Shown here: positions 26,257 through 35,008 of the stretch, in pieces | Layout of the letters: every line of letters begins with the position of its first letter | How positions within the stretch are numbered: the stretch's first letter is position 1 | Source: a bacterium | GTDB lineage: Bacteria > Krumholzibacteriota > Krumholzibacteriia > Krumholzibacteriales > Krumholzibacteriaceae | Reading direction: 5' to 3' | Length of the DNA: 36,120 nucleotides | NCBI GenBank assembly: GCA_020350885.1 | Contig: CP070727.1 | Coordinates: forward strand, 3,410,764 to 3,446,883 | Translations under genes and position numbers: made by a program | The notes under the pieces: model-generated | Told to the model about the DNA's origin: nothing | Seen by the model: only the letters and a program-made list of their open reading frames with translations | Databases searched by the model: none

Positions 26257-27123
26257 TCACGTGCTGACTCTCGTTACCCTGTTGCGGAGGATGCCGATGC
26301 GTTCGATCTCGATCTCTACGATATCCCCCTCCTTGAGGAATAGGGGAGGATCACGGAAAAGACCGACCCCCTCGGGTGTCCCCGTGGCTATGATATCCCC
26401 CGGCATCAGCGTCATGGCGGCAGAGACAAAGGACAGGATCTCGGCGATCGGAAATATCATCTCAGCGGTATTGCTCTCCTGCATGGTATCACCGTTCAAC
26501 CGCTGTGAGATTGCGAGGCGCTGTGGATCACCGACTTCATCGGGTGTTGCGAGCCATGGCCCGCAGGGAGCGAAGGTGTCGAAGCTCTTGCCCCTGAACC
26601 ATTGCCTGTCCTCGCGTTGGATCCTCCGTGCACTCACGTCGTTGAAGACCATGTAGCCGGCCACATAGTCCAACGCCTCGTCGGCCGGGATCATCGCGCA
26701 TGTGCTGCCGATGACAACGGCGAGCTCCGCTTCGGCATCGACATTCTCAACACCACTTCGTATCTCGATGTCGTCGAATGGGCCAGAGAGGGCACTCGGC
26801 GCCTTGGCGAAGAGGATCGGGTGCGGGGGAGGATCCCTCTTCTGTTCCCTGGCATGACCCTCGTAGTTGAGCCCCAGGCAGATGATCTTGCTCGGTCGCG
26901 AGACCGGCGGGTAGAGAGCGGTACCCCGTACCGGTCTGAAATGTTCACGTTCGAGCTCCGAGGCGTTGTCTACGAGGTTCTGTACCTCCGGCAGGAGCCC
27001 GCGGCGGAGGATCTCTTCTATGCTGTCGGGTAGGAAGGGCTGCGCCTTATGTAACGCCAGGATAGTATCGCCGATTACGGCGCCGGGCTGCGACCCCTTT
27101 TCATCGAATGTAACGAGTTTCAC
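26257..27123 (-). CDS. Fumarylacetoacetate hydrolase family protein
   Basis: A 288-aa protein of the FAH/HpcE superfamily (hydrolases, decarboxylases and isomerases acting on dioxo-acids). Metal-binding residues E131, E133 and D162 are visible in VDAEAELAVVIG and VFNDVSARRIQ. The GLNYEGHAREQ segment (85-95) and FDTFAPCGPWL (181-191) are typical of the COG0179 branch. Probable acylpyruvate hydrolase or oxaloacetate decarboxylase-like enzyme; the exact substrate is not evident. GTG start at 27123 with AGGGA upstream. It is 11 bases after the dsbD stop. Confidence 0.9.
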   Translation of the reverse strand: MKLVTFDEKGSQPGAVIGDTILALHKAQPFLPDSIEEILRRGLLPEVQNLVDNASELEREHFRPVRGTALYPPVSRPSKIICLGLNYEGHAREQKRDPPPHPILFAKAPSALSGPFDDIEIRSGVENVDAEAELAVVIGSTCAMIPADEALDYVAGYMVFNDVSARRIQREDRQWFRGKSFDTFAPCGPWLATPDEVGDPQRLAISQRLNGDTMQESNTAEMIFPIAEILSFVSAAMTLMPGDIIATGTPEGVGLFRDPPLFLKEGDIVEIEIERIGILRNRVTRVST

Positions 27124-27134
27124 GGTCTGTCCCT

Positions 27135-28976
27135 TTACAGACGCTTCAACCGATCGATCAGCACCTCAGGCCCTGCGTAGCCGTTAATCCGGCTTCCTTC
27201 GACCTCCGCACCGGATTTATCGAGGAAGATGATAGTCGGAACGCCCCGTATGCCAAAATCTTTTTTTATCTTCTTTTCAATGTCGCCTCTTAGCGTGAGG
27301 TCCGCCTTGATAGTGACGACCTTTTTCGCAAGCTCCATGACGCGGGGGTCCGAGAACGTCTTACGATCGAGCTTGTGGCAAGGGACGCACCACTCCGCCC
27401 AAAAGTCTATCATCACAGGCTTCCCCTCACTGCGGGCGGTCGCGAGCTTCTCTTCGCTGTAGGCGAGCCACTCGATACCTCCCTGTTTCTCGTGCCAGGG
27501 CCGCACGCCCGAGGGGCCTGCGATCATGAAGAGTGCAATGGCGATCCCTGCGATACCGATCACCTTTCGGATGATCTCGAAACGCCTTCCGCTTCCCGCG
27601 GGCCTGTCCCTCCATCCCAGGTATATGCCGCCGATGAGTGCGACGGCTGCGTAACCGATGAGTGTGGGGATGCGGCCGATGATGTGGCGCGCGAAGTAGA
27701 CGGCCATCGCGATCAGGATGAAACCGAATATCTTCCGTACCCAGATCATCCAGTCACCGGAGCGGGGCAGGCGTGAGAGGCTTCCCGAGACCGTGCCGAG
27801 TACGAGAAACGGAACACCCATCCCCCAGGCAAGGGTGAAGAACATCGAAAAACCGAGCAGGGGATTTCCGAGCTCCCCGACGTATGTAAGAAGCCCTATG
27901 ACAAACGGGCCGATGCACGGTGCGGCAACGATGCCGACCGTCAGCCCCATAAAGAGTGCACCAATGAAGCCCTGCCGCGCGGAGCCGGTCCGGCGCATCA
28001 AAAACGTCGGCATCCGGATCTCCCAGAGGCCGAACATCGATGTCGCAAGTCCCACCAGGACCGCGGCGATGAAGGCGATCACCCAGGGATTCTGGAGTGC
28101 AGCGCCGAAGAGTCCCAACGTCGTCGATGCTATGATGCCGAGAACGCTGTAGGTGATCGACATTCCCAGTACATAGGTGAGTGCAAGGAGGAAGGTCCGG
28201 GATATCCTTCCCCCGGCTTGTCCGGCGAAGAAGCTCACGGTGATCGGTATGATCGGATAGATGCAGGGAGTGAGGTTCAGGGCCAATCCACCGACGAAGA
28301 TCAGCAGGAATGTGAGAAAGAGACCCCGCTCTGCGATAAGCCCGCCGATCTCGACCTCGTCCCCGGCGGTTGCTCCCGGCTCCCCACCCACAAACGGCGG
28401 ATTGGTGAAGATCTCGGGATGCAGGAGATCGACGGCTCCCTTGAACTCTCCGACAGTGATCGTCGTCTCGACCGTCAGGCTCCTCGGTTCGATGCAGCTT
28501 ACGTTGTTACAGGCCTGGTATTCCAGGGTCGCCGTCAACGGGTACGATCCGAGGGCGATCTCTTTGTCGAGCCTGATCTCGACACCGAACGTCACCGTTC
28601 CCCCGTACAGTGACATCGTCCCCTCGCCCACATCGAGCCTCTCCATTATCGGTTCCGGATAGAGGATGCGAACGATCTCGATACCGGCGGGTGGTGAGAT
28701 CTCGAGTACCGTTGGGATGAGGTATTCGTCGAGGGGTTCGTGTGAGTTGATGTGCCAGCCGTCGGCGATTCTGGCCTGCACGGCCAGGAAGCCCTGTGCA
28801 GTGCCGTGAAAACTGGATTGCGAGGAATACCATTTCGCCGAGACGAGCTCCTCCATCGGCAGGAAGAGCTCCTGCCCGGAGACAATGGCGAACACTCCGG
28901 CGATCAGTGTTACGCAGAGGATCACTCCCGCTCCGATCAGAGTTGTTGCTCCATGCCTCGAAGTTTGTATCCGCAT
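27135..28976 (-). CDS. dsbD: Thiol:disulfide interchange protein DsbD
   Basis: A 613-aa three-part protein. Signal segment about 11-33. N-terminal periplasmic domain with C156 and C161 (CNNVSC). Central eight-helix domain with LNLTPCIYPIIPI (C238) and AAPCIGPFVIG. C-terminal thioredoxin domain with WAEWCVPCHKLD. It passes electrons from cytosolic thioredoxin across the inner membrane to periplasmic thiol partners or cytochrome c maturation. ATG 28976 is chosen; the in-frame upstream extension runs into the preceding gene and lacks a signal. It follows the beta-propeller gene by 22 bases. Confidence 0.94.
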   Translation of the reverse strand: MRIQTSRHGATTLIGAGVILCVTLIAGVFAIVSGQELFLPMEELVSAKWYSSQSSFHGTAQGFLAVQARIADGWHINSHEPLDEYLIPTVLEISPPAGIEIVRILYPEPIMERLDVGEGTMSLYGGTVTFGVEIRLDKEIALGSYPLTATLEYQACNNVSCIEPRSLTVETTITVGEFKGAVDLLHPEIFTNPPFVGGEPGATAGDEVEIGGLIAERGLFLTFLLIFVGGLALNLTPCIYPIIPITVSFFAGQAGGRISRTFLLALTYVLGMSITYSVLGIIASTTLGLFGAALQNPWVIAFIAAVLVGLATSMFGLWEIRMPTFLMRRTGSARQGFIGALFMGLTVGIVAAPCIGPFVIGLLTYVGELGNPLLGFSMFFTLAWGMGVPFLVLGTVSGSLSRLPRSGDWMIWVRKIFGFILIAMAVYFARHIIGRIPTLIGYAAVALIGGIYLGWRDRPAGSGRRFEIIRKVIGIAGIAIALFMIAGPSGVRPWHEKQGGIEWLAYSEEKLATARSEGKPVMIDFWAEWCVPCHKLDRKTFSDPRVMELAKKVVTIKADLTLRGDIEKKIKKDFGIRGVPTIIFLDKSGAEVEGSRINGYAGPEVLIDRLKRL

Positions 28977-28998
28977 ACGTTTTCCTGATGGTCCTTTC

Positions 28999-30945
28999 CT
29001 ATCTCGAGTATTCGAAGATATACACGCCGCCGCTTCCACTCGCGCAGTAGACGAACCGCCCGTCCGTAAAGACCCCTCTCGCATCATCGACGGTCTGGTG
29101 CCGGGCCGCGACGGTCGGTGCCTGCGGATCGGTGACATCGAAGGCCACGACACCGCCCGCCTGCGCTGCCCCGAAGACCACCCCTTCTATGGCGTGTATC
29201 TCGCGAAGGAGCACCTTGATATCAACGGATCCACGATCCTCGGGATGCTTCCTGTCTGTGATATCGACGACACGAAGGCCGTGCCCGCCATCTGCAAGGT
29301 AGGCGGTGTCACGCAGAATAAAGAGATCGCAGTTCCAACCGGGTGTGTCGAGTTTCGACAGGGGCTTGGGGGCGTTGCCCGTGAGCGAGTAGATCCGCAG
29401 TCCGAATTCACCATCCGGAAAGTAGAGATGGGAATCGTCTACCTCGATTCCCCGCACCTCGGAGAATTCCCTTCTCCAGATAAGTCTCGGATGCTTCAGG
29501 ACACTGATATCGTAGATCTCGACACCGCCGAGCCCCCCGGCGATGTATGCACGCTTCCCCCGTGTTACGATTGCGGAATGATAGAACGGGGAGGGGAGGG
29601 CAGAGACGATTCGCGGATTGCACGGATCGCTGACATCGACCGCCTTGAGCCCGTCCTTACCGTCGGCCACGAACAGGTGGTCACCATGTAGGGCTATGTC
29701 ACGTGCTTCGACCGTCTGGATGTGACCGATCCAGTCGACCGTACCGTCGACTCCCACACGGCCGATACGCACGCCGTCCTGCCCGTTTGAAACGTAGAGC
29801 AGGTCGCCGGAGGCGATGAGATCGATGGCAAATCCGCGCGTGGGAAAACCGGCGATGAGCCGTGCACGGTTCCCCTCTACACGGTAGAAGCGGGGCCCCT
29901 CCCTGCCGGCAAGTGTGACAAAGAGGTCATCAGAGAACGTGATGGCGAACTTTTTACCTCCGGAAGATCGTGCCATGCCCGGATCATTCCTCAGTGCATT
30001 CCATGGTTTCTCGATTGTATCTTGTTCCCGGTCGTAGACAACGTCGAGCGGGGAATCCACCGTTATCTGTGCCGGAATTGATCCCTGGTCAATCTCTTTC
30101 CTTGCACCGGCTTTTCTACTGTTGTGCGACTTGCCTGCACTGCCTGTCGTAAAGGGTATGACACCCTGTGAGCTGGTGAGGAGGAGACCCCGTGAGCCGT
30201 CGATGGCGATATCGACGATCGAGCCGTGCGCGATTGCGTCAAGCCGTTCGGGGCTCGAGGGATCGGCAAGGCTGTAACGAAGCAGCTCTCCGTCCCCGGT
30301 GACCAGGTAGAGAACGAGCTCCGTAAGTGCGCCGGTGGTGATGGCCTTGGGGGGTTTGATGGACGTGAGTTTCCTGAGTGTGCCGTTCTCCCGGACCATG
30401 CAGATTATCACCTTATGGGAGGAGATGAGTGTGATGAGGTCCCCCTCGGCGGCCAGCGAGACAAGCGGCCGGGCGAGGCGTATGGCGTCCTTGAGCACCG
30501 GCTCGAAGGGTTTCGAGATATCGAATGTATGCAGCTTCCGGTTGAAGTCGGCGACAAAGAGATAGATACCTGATACGGTACAGTCGGTGGCCTGCCGCAT
30601 GCTCCGTGTGGAGATCTGGCGTGGATTCCTTGGATCAGAGAGATCGACGGTAATGAGCCCGCCCCGCATAGCCGCAAGGTAGGCGACATCGTTCTGTACG
30701 ACGATGTCAACGGGCTCCCCGTCGACGGGAAGGAATGCCATGGTCTCGAGGGTGCCCGCAGGGCTCAGCACGACGATGCCTCCACCGGTTCCGAGCACGA
30801 ACCCTCCCTCGTAGAAGGCCGCCGTCTTGGTCGGGCCCTGGAGAAGCGACCGGGAGCGGAGGATGAATTCCGGACCGGCATGGAGCGCACCGGCTCTGAG
30901 AAGAAGAGCTCCTAATATGATCAGGCATCGGGTTCGAGGGCGCAT
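28999..30945 (-). CDS. Exported LVIVD-repeat beta-propeller protein
   Basis: A 648-aa protein. Signal peptide MRPRTRCLIILGALLLRAGA. At least ten repeats follow, each of about 40-45 residues with the pattern (V/L)-A-x-G-x-x-G-(L/V)-x-(V/I)-(V/Y)-D-(I/V)-(S/T)-D, as in GKDGLKAVDVSDPCNP, GGHGLRVVDITDRKHP and AGGVVAFDVTDPQAP. This is the LVIVD family, predicted to fold as propellers on the cell surface or in the periplasm. ATG 30945 is taken as the start (GTG 30948 is possible); GGAGG lies upstream. It is the first gene of the operon. Function unknown; dsbD next to it may help its few cysteines or other exported partners. Confidence 0.88.
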   Translation of the reverse strand: MRPRTRCLIILGALLLRAGALHAGPEFILRSRSLLQGPTKTAAFYEGGFVLGTGGGIVVLSPAGTLETMAFLPVDGEPVDIVVQNDVAYLAAMRGGLITVDLSDPRNPRQISTRSMRQATDCTVSGIYLFVADFNRKLHTFDISKPFEPVLKDAIRLARPLVSLAAEGDLITLISSHKVIICMVRENGTLRKLTSIKPPKAITTGALTELVLYLVTGDGELLRYSLADPSSPERLDAIAHGSIVDIAIDGSRGLLLTSSQGVIPFTTGSAGKSHNSRKAGARKEIDQGSIPAQITVDSPLDVVYDREQDTIEKPWNALRNDPGMARSSGGKKFAITFSDDLFVTLAGREGPRFYRVEGNRARLIAGFPTRGFAIDLIASGDLLYVSNGQDGVRIGRVGVDGTVDWIGHIQTVEARDIALHGDHLFVADGKDGLKAVDVSDPCNPRIVSALPSPFYHSAIVTRGKRAYIAGGLGGVEIYDISVLKHPRLIWRREFSEVRGIEVDDSHLYFPDGEFGLRIYSLTGNAPKPLSKLDTPGWNCDLFILRDTAYLADGGHGLRVVDITDRKHPEDRGSVDIKVLLREIHAIEGVVFGAAQAGGVVAFDVTDPQAPTVAARHQTVDDARGVFTDGRFVYCASGSGGVYIFEYSR

Positions 30946-30979
30946 CACGACGAATTCCTCCATTTCCTTATTAAAATTA

Positions 30980-31008
30980 AGAATATGTGAAAGTTCCATC
31001 GTTCGCAA
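30980..31008 (-). promoter_or_regulatory. Promoter of the propeller-dsbD-FAH-GT operon
   Basis: Read on the minus strand: TTGCGA (31008-31003), a 17-base spacer, then TATTCT (30985-30980). The expected start is about 30 bases before the ATG at 30945. Confidence 0.6.
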
Positions 31009-31014
31009 GCCATC

Positions 31015-31043
31015 TTGAGAATCGGTCCTGTTTTTGTTACATT
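31015..31043 (+). promoter_or_regulatory. Promoter of the histidine phosphatase gene
   Basis: TTGAGA (31015-31020), a 17-base spacer, TACATT (31038-31043). The expected start near 31050 gives a leader of about 20 bases. It is back to back with the promoter of the minus-strand operon. Confidence 0.6.
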
Positions 31044-31068
31044 TAACAGACATCTGTGGGGGGTGCGT

Positions 31069-31722
31069 ATGAGTACGGAGCTGCGTTGCATCTATATGGT
31101 ACGGCATGCGGAGTCTGTGTGGAATCAGGAGCGACGCGTACAGGGCACATGCCGCGGTATTCCGCTGAGTGAGCTGGGGAGGCGGCAGGCACGGCTCCTC
31201 GGGCGGCGTCTGAGTGAACTTGCGTTTTCTGGCGTATACTGCAGCGATGCCGACCGGGCGGTTGAGACCGCCCGCCTGGCACTCGGCGAGGACCACCCGA
31301 TCACCATTCTACATGAGCTCAGGGAGCTTTCACTCGGTGAGTGGGAGGGCCGGCTCATAAGCGAGATCAGGGATGAAGTGCCCGATATGGTCGAGCGCTG
31401 GTACCGCAGGCCGACTTCCGTCAAGGTGACCGGTTTCGAGGATCTTATCGAATTCCGCCGGCGGGTTGTCGAGACCATGGGGAAGATCATAGGTGATTCA
31501 GACAGTGGGGATCTGGTCGTCATCACGCATGGCGGTGTGATATGCAGCTACCTCACGCACCTTTTCAATATGGATATAGACGATTTGTGGAGCTTCTCGC
31601 TTCCCAATGCATCGATCACGAAGATCGTCCTCGATTTCCGTCCACGCCTCCGGTCTTTCGGCGATACCTCACACCTCGACGGCGGAGCACTGGGCCTCGA
31701 CGGCATGCCGTCGTCGCGGTAA
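31069..31722 (+). CDS. Histidine phosphatase (phosphoglycerate mutase-like) family
   Basis: A 217-aa protein. The catalytic RHAES motif holds R12 and the phosphorylated H13, with R63, E86 in RELSLGEWEG, and H154 in VITHGGV. This is the branch that includes GpmB, CobC and various phosphatases; the substrate cannot be fixed from sequence. ATG 31069 has a G-rich Shine-Dalgarno just upstream. It is monocistronic and convergent with the zinc-ribbon gene, whose end is only 2 bases away. Confidence 0.9.
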   Translation: MSTELRCIYMVRHAESVWNQERRVQGTCRGIPLSELGRRQARLLGRRLSELAFSGVYCSDADRAVETARLALGEDHPITILHELRELSLGEWEGRLISEIRDEVPDMVERWYRRPTSVKVTGFEDLIEFRRRVVETMGKIIGDSDSGDLVVITHGGVICSYLTHLFNMDIDDLWSFSLPNASITKIVLDFRPRLRSFGDTSHLDGGALGLDGMPSSR

Positions 31723-31724
31723 TT

Positions 31725-31970
31725 TCAATCCCGGCTATAGTGAAACGCTTCTTCTTTTGAATGGAGTCCGTAGCTCTCCCTGCAGATCGGGCAAGATGCG
31801 ATGTAGCGGTATCCCCAGCGGGCAACGGGGATGAAGAAGAAGGAGAAATACTTACTCACCTCGTAGACCGTCCAGGGGTGCGTGTTGTGGCAGCGGGGGC
31901 AGTTCTTCGGCTCCGTCCGGCCGATCTCCTTCGCTTTCTCGCCTCCTCCGAAGATACCGATAAAAAACAT
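31725..31970 (-). CDS. Small zinc-ribbon membrane-associated protein
   Basis: An 81-aa protein beginning MFFIGIFG, with two Cys pairs (C24/C27 in CPRC, C60/C63 in CPIC) that should bind one zinc, and an aromatic stretch YFSFFFIPVARWGYRY between them. It matches the zinc_ribbon_15-type small proteins. Function unknown. ATG 31970 is supported by GGAG 5 bases before it; longer in-frame starts run into the radical SAM gene. It is 89 bases downstream of that gene's end and probably in the same operon. Confidence 0.7.
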   Translation of the reverse strand: MFFIGIFGGGEKAKEIGRTEPKNCPRCHNTHPWTVYEVSKYFSFFFIPVARWGYRYIASCPICRESYGLHSKEEAFHYSRD

Positions 31971-32059
31971 CGCTTCTCCAGACCTCCGTGCCGCCGACCG
32001 GAGCCCTATGCCATCGATCGAAGACCGATCGGCGCTCATGCATTGCAAGCACTCCGGCT

Positions 32060-33229
32060 TCATGTGCTGCTTGAAACCACCGGCGGCTCAATCCCCGCAT
32101 CCTCCCAGACTGTCCTGTCCTCCATGCTGAGCTCGATCGGTACTCTGCCGAAAACCTCCCGGATCACACCCGCAATATCACGATAGAGTCGTACCCTCGA
32201 TGGTCGGTAGAGGCGCATCTTGCCCGTACGGTTCTTCAGGTACTCCCCGTGAAGCAGCACGCTACGGGGATTCCGTGCCCGTACCTCCTGCCACAGGCCG
32301 GGTGGGAATCGCAGCACCCCCAGCTCGAAGCGGAAGATCGCCTCTTCGTCTATATCCGCCGCCAGCCGCTCGATGATCTCCCGGTACGCTCCCGTATGTG
32401 CGTAGGCTGGTATGATCGGATCGAAGCGCACGCCGACCATGATGCCCGCAGCGGCGGTGCGTGCGAGAGCCGAGAGCCTATCGTCGAGTGTGGCTGTGCG
32501 GGGTTCCTCGTTCAGTATGGCCGTCTCCGGGCCGAGGGTCCATGTCACGATCAGGTTGGGGTGCGGTGCCGATTCGAGGAGATGATCGATGTTGGCGCTC
32601 TTGGTCCGTGCCTCGAGCCGTATCATCGTTCCGTGTACGAGGGGAAGAAGCTCCTTCGTGGTGCCGGTGAGATGATCGATGACGAGGCTGTCCCCGAACT
32701 CTCCCGTGGTCAGTACCCTCGGGGGGTTTTCGGATTCCAGTGCACGCCGCACCTCGCCCTTCATTTCGTCGACATTCGTAAAGAGGACCATGTGCCGGTG
32801 CGCAAGATAGCATTGGAGGTAGCAGTAGGAGCAGGTGAAGGGACAGTTCTGCATCGTGACGATATACTTCTCCCCGCAGGGTGGTGTGTCCGGACCCGCA
32901 GGGAAGTCCTTCACGAAGGAGCCCGGATGATGCATGAGGAGAAGCGAGCCGTCCCGAGATGGCGGTTCGGTGAAAAGCGAGCTGTTCCGAGATGGCGGTT
33001 CGGTGAGGGGCGAGCCATCCCGGGGCGGCGGTCCGGACGGGACAGAGCCGTTCCGAGATGGCGATCCGGCGAGGAGCGTGCGCCCGCACTCGATCATCTC
33101 GACGGGCAGCCCGGGATAGCGAGAGATAATTCGTTTCGTCAACGGATCGTTCGCCGCACGTCTCTCGCAGATCAGTCTATTGAAGAGAAGTGTCATCTCA
33201 GCCGATATGCCTTCAGTCGTCGAATCCAC
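32060..33229 (-). CDS. Spore photoproduct lyase-like radical SAM protein
   Basis: A 389-aa radical SAM enzyme with the [4Fe-4S] motif C129-x3-C133-x2-C136 (NCPFTCSYCYLQCY), followed by SPL-family landmarks including VIDHLTGTTKELL and LEARTKSANIDHLL. In Bacillus SPL the hydrogen-donor Cys141 lies just before the IDHLT motif. Here the matching place is Glu (about E177, in TTGEFGDS), so repair by the classical SPL mechanism is doubtful. Residues 57-100 are an inserted linker made of four 11-aa repeats. GTG start at 33229, overlapping the rhomboid stop by 17 bases; ATG 33196 is an alternative. Confidence 0.85.
   Translation of the reverse strand: MDSTTEGISAEMTLLFNRLICERRAANDPLTKRIISRYPGLPVEMIECGRTLLAGSPSRNGSVPSGPPPRDGSPLTEPPSRNSSLFTEPPSRDGSLLLMHHPGSFVKDFPAGPDTPPCGEKYIVTMQNCPFTCSYCYLQCYLAHRHMVLFTNVDEMKGEVRRALESENPPRVLTTGEFGDSLVIDHLTGTTKELLPLVHGTMIRLEARTKSANIDHLLESAPHPNLIVTWTLGPETAILNEEPRTATLDDRLSALARTAAAGIMVGVRFDPIIPAYAHTGAYREIIERLAADIDEEAIFRFELGVLRFPPGLWQEVRARNPRSVLLHGEYLKNRTGKMRLYRPSRVRLYRDIAGVIREVFGRVPIELSMEDRTVWEDAGIEPPVVSSST
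32944..33075. repeat. Four 33-bp in-frame tandem repeats
   Basis: Units of 33 bases starting at 32944, 32977, 33010 and 33043. Units 1 and 2 are near-identical; units 3 and 4 are diverged. On the minus strand they encode 11-aa repeats of the form P-S-R-(N/D)-G-S-x4-(E/G)-P within the radical SAM gene. Confidence 0.85.
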
Positions 33230-33947
33230 CGTGGCGCAGCCAGTAGACGATCCGCCATGCCATGGCGTAGATCAGGATGATGCCTGCAATGAATCCGCCG
33301 ATGTGCGCAAACCATGCGACTCCACCGCCGGAACCGCCGAGTGAGGCCATGCCGAATATAAACTGCACGACGAACCACCAGATTATGATGAAACTGGCCG
33401 GTATGACCGCGAGGCGGATGAAGTAGAAGAGGAATACGAGTGTCAGGACCCTCGCCTTCGGGTAGGTGATGAGGTATGCCCCCATGAGCCCCGAGATGGC
33501 CCCGCTCGCCCCGACCGTGGGTATGTACGAGGATGGATCGGAGGCGATATGAAGTGCGTGCGCCGCCAGTCCGCAGAGGAAGTAGAAGATCAGGTACTTC
33601 ACCGGTCCCAGGATATCCTCTATGTTGTTACCGAAGATCCAGAGATAGAGCATGTTACCACCGAGATGCCAGAACCCGCCGTGAAGGAACATCGAGGAGA
33701 ATAGCGTCATGAATATCGGCTTGGGGCCCGGGTAATGGGCAACGTTTATACCGTACCCGACCACCCCGACGAGGTCCTCCATGTGTGTGATCTCGTACGG
33801 TGTTGCACCGAAGCTGGCGACGAAGGCGTGACCGTATCGACCCAGTGAGAGCTGGTAGAGGAAGATGGCGACATTCACGACGATCAGGGTGATCGTCACG
33901 ACCGGCCTTCGTTCGGTCGGATTGATATCCTTCAGCGGTAGTAGCAT
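33213..33947 (-). CDS. Rhomboid-family intramembrane serine protease
   Basis: A 244-aa multi-pass protein (about six or seven helices). The catalytic Ser is S148 in GASGAISG and the catalytic His is H215 in WFAHIGGF. The family motif HGGFWHLGGNMLYLWIFGNN is at 89-108. It cleaves membrane proteins within or near their transmembrane segments; substrates are unknown. ATG 33947. Its stop overlaps the start of the radical SAM gene, so the two are translated together. Confidence 0.94.
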   Translation of the reverse strand: MLLPLKDINPTERRPVVTITLIVVNVAIFLYQLSLGRYGHAFVASFGATPYEITHMEDLVGVVGYGINVAHYPGPKPIFMTLFSSMFLHGGFWHLGGNMLYLWIFGNNIEDILGPVKYLIFYFLCGLAAHALHIASDPSSYIPTVGASGAISGLMGAYLITYPKARVLTLVFLFYFIRLAVIPASFIIIWWFVVQFIFGMASLGGSGGGVAWFAHIGGFIAGIILIYAMAWRIVYWLRHGGFDD

Positions 33948-33992
33948 ACTTTATTTATACGCAGTAGATTGCCCGATTGAAACAAAAAATTT

Positions 33993-35000
33993 TCAGCTAC
34001 GGTCGCCTATCCTGATCAAGACTTTGAAGCTGTCCGGATGCCTCGCACGGCGGAATGCCTCCCTCCAGCGGTCGATGGGATAGGTTGCGGTGATGAACGG
34101 GCGGACCTCGACACTCCCCATGGCGATGAGGCGAAGTGCCATTTCAAAGGGGCCGCACCGCGAGCCGACGATTGTGATCTCGTCGACGGCAACGGAAGTC
34201 GGATTCCATTTCATCTCGCTCTGGTAGGTCGATTTCAGGATCACCGTCCCCTGGGGGCGGACGAGCTCCGTTGCAAGGGGGAGCCCTTCCGGTCTGCCCG
34301 AGCACTCGACCACGACGTCATGCCGCCTCCTGAACCGGGACGGGATCGATATATGTCCCGTCCGTCCCGTGGTGGGCTTTGCGTGTGAAAGGAGATGTGT
34401 CCGGATGCCGAGCCTTCGTATCACGGCGAGCTTGTGGGGATTGATACCGAGGACATCGACATTCTTTGTGCGAAGCCCGAGCACCTGGGCGACAAGGGCC
34501 GCGAGCCTGCCGTCCCCGAGCACCGCCGCCTTGCATCCCGCAGGGATCGCCACCCGTACGGGGATCTCGCAGGCTGCGGCGAGCGGTTCCGTCATAACGG
34601 CCTCCTCGTCGCCGATTGTGCGCGGAACCGGGTGGAGGTTTCCGACGGGAAGGGTTAGGTACTCGGCGAATGCTCCATGACGCCTGCTGATGCCGAGCAC
34701 GCTCCGGTGCGTACAGTGCTTCTCGAGCCCGCGCCGGCAGAGGGAGCATTTCCCGCACGGCACGTTGATCTCACCGACAACCCTCTTTCCGATGAGGTTC
34801 TTCTTCTGTGCCGAATGAACCGTGCCGACGAACTCGTGTCCCGGCACACCGGTAAAGCCCATGTAGCCGCGTGTGATCTCGAGATCGGTCGCACAGATGC
34901 CCGCCAGATGTACACGCACGAGCGCCTCGCCCCGTCTGGTTCTCGGCTTCGGTATCCGCACCTCTTTGAGTTTCTTGCCGTCGAATCGGATCGCCCGCAT
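33993..35000 (-). CDS. Zinc-dependent medium-chain dehydrogenase
   Basis: A 335-aa MDR-superfamily NAD(P)-dependent dehydrogenase. The catalytic zinc ligands are C36 in GICATD and H55-E56 in GHEF. The structural zinc lobe has C82, C85, C88 and C96. The Rossmann part begins near KAAVLGDGRLAALVAQVLG. Candidates are threonine or sorbitol dehydrogenase-like enzymes. ATG 35000 is chosen over the GTG at 35021 because AAGGAG lies 4 bases before it. It is 8 bases after the cupin gene, so cotranscribed. Confidence 0.88.
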   Translation of the reverse strand: MRAIRFDGKKLKEVRIPKPRTRRGEALVRVHLAGICATDLEITRGYMGFTGVPGHEFVGTVHSAQKKNLIGKRVVGEINVPCGKCSLCRRGLEKHCTHRSVLGISRRHGAFAEYLTLPVGNLHPVPRTIGDEEAVMTEPLAAACEIPVRVAIPAGCKAAVLGDGRLAALVAQVLGLRTKNVDVLGINPHKLAVIRRLGIRTHLLSHAKPTTGRTGHISIPSRFRRRHDVVVECSGRPEGLPLATELVRPQGTVILKSTYQSEMKWNPTSVAVDEITIVGSRCGPFEMALRLIAMGSVEVRPFITATYPIDRWREAFRRARHPDSFKVLIRIGDRS

Positions 35001-35008
35001 GGGACTCC

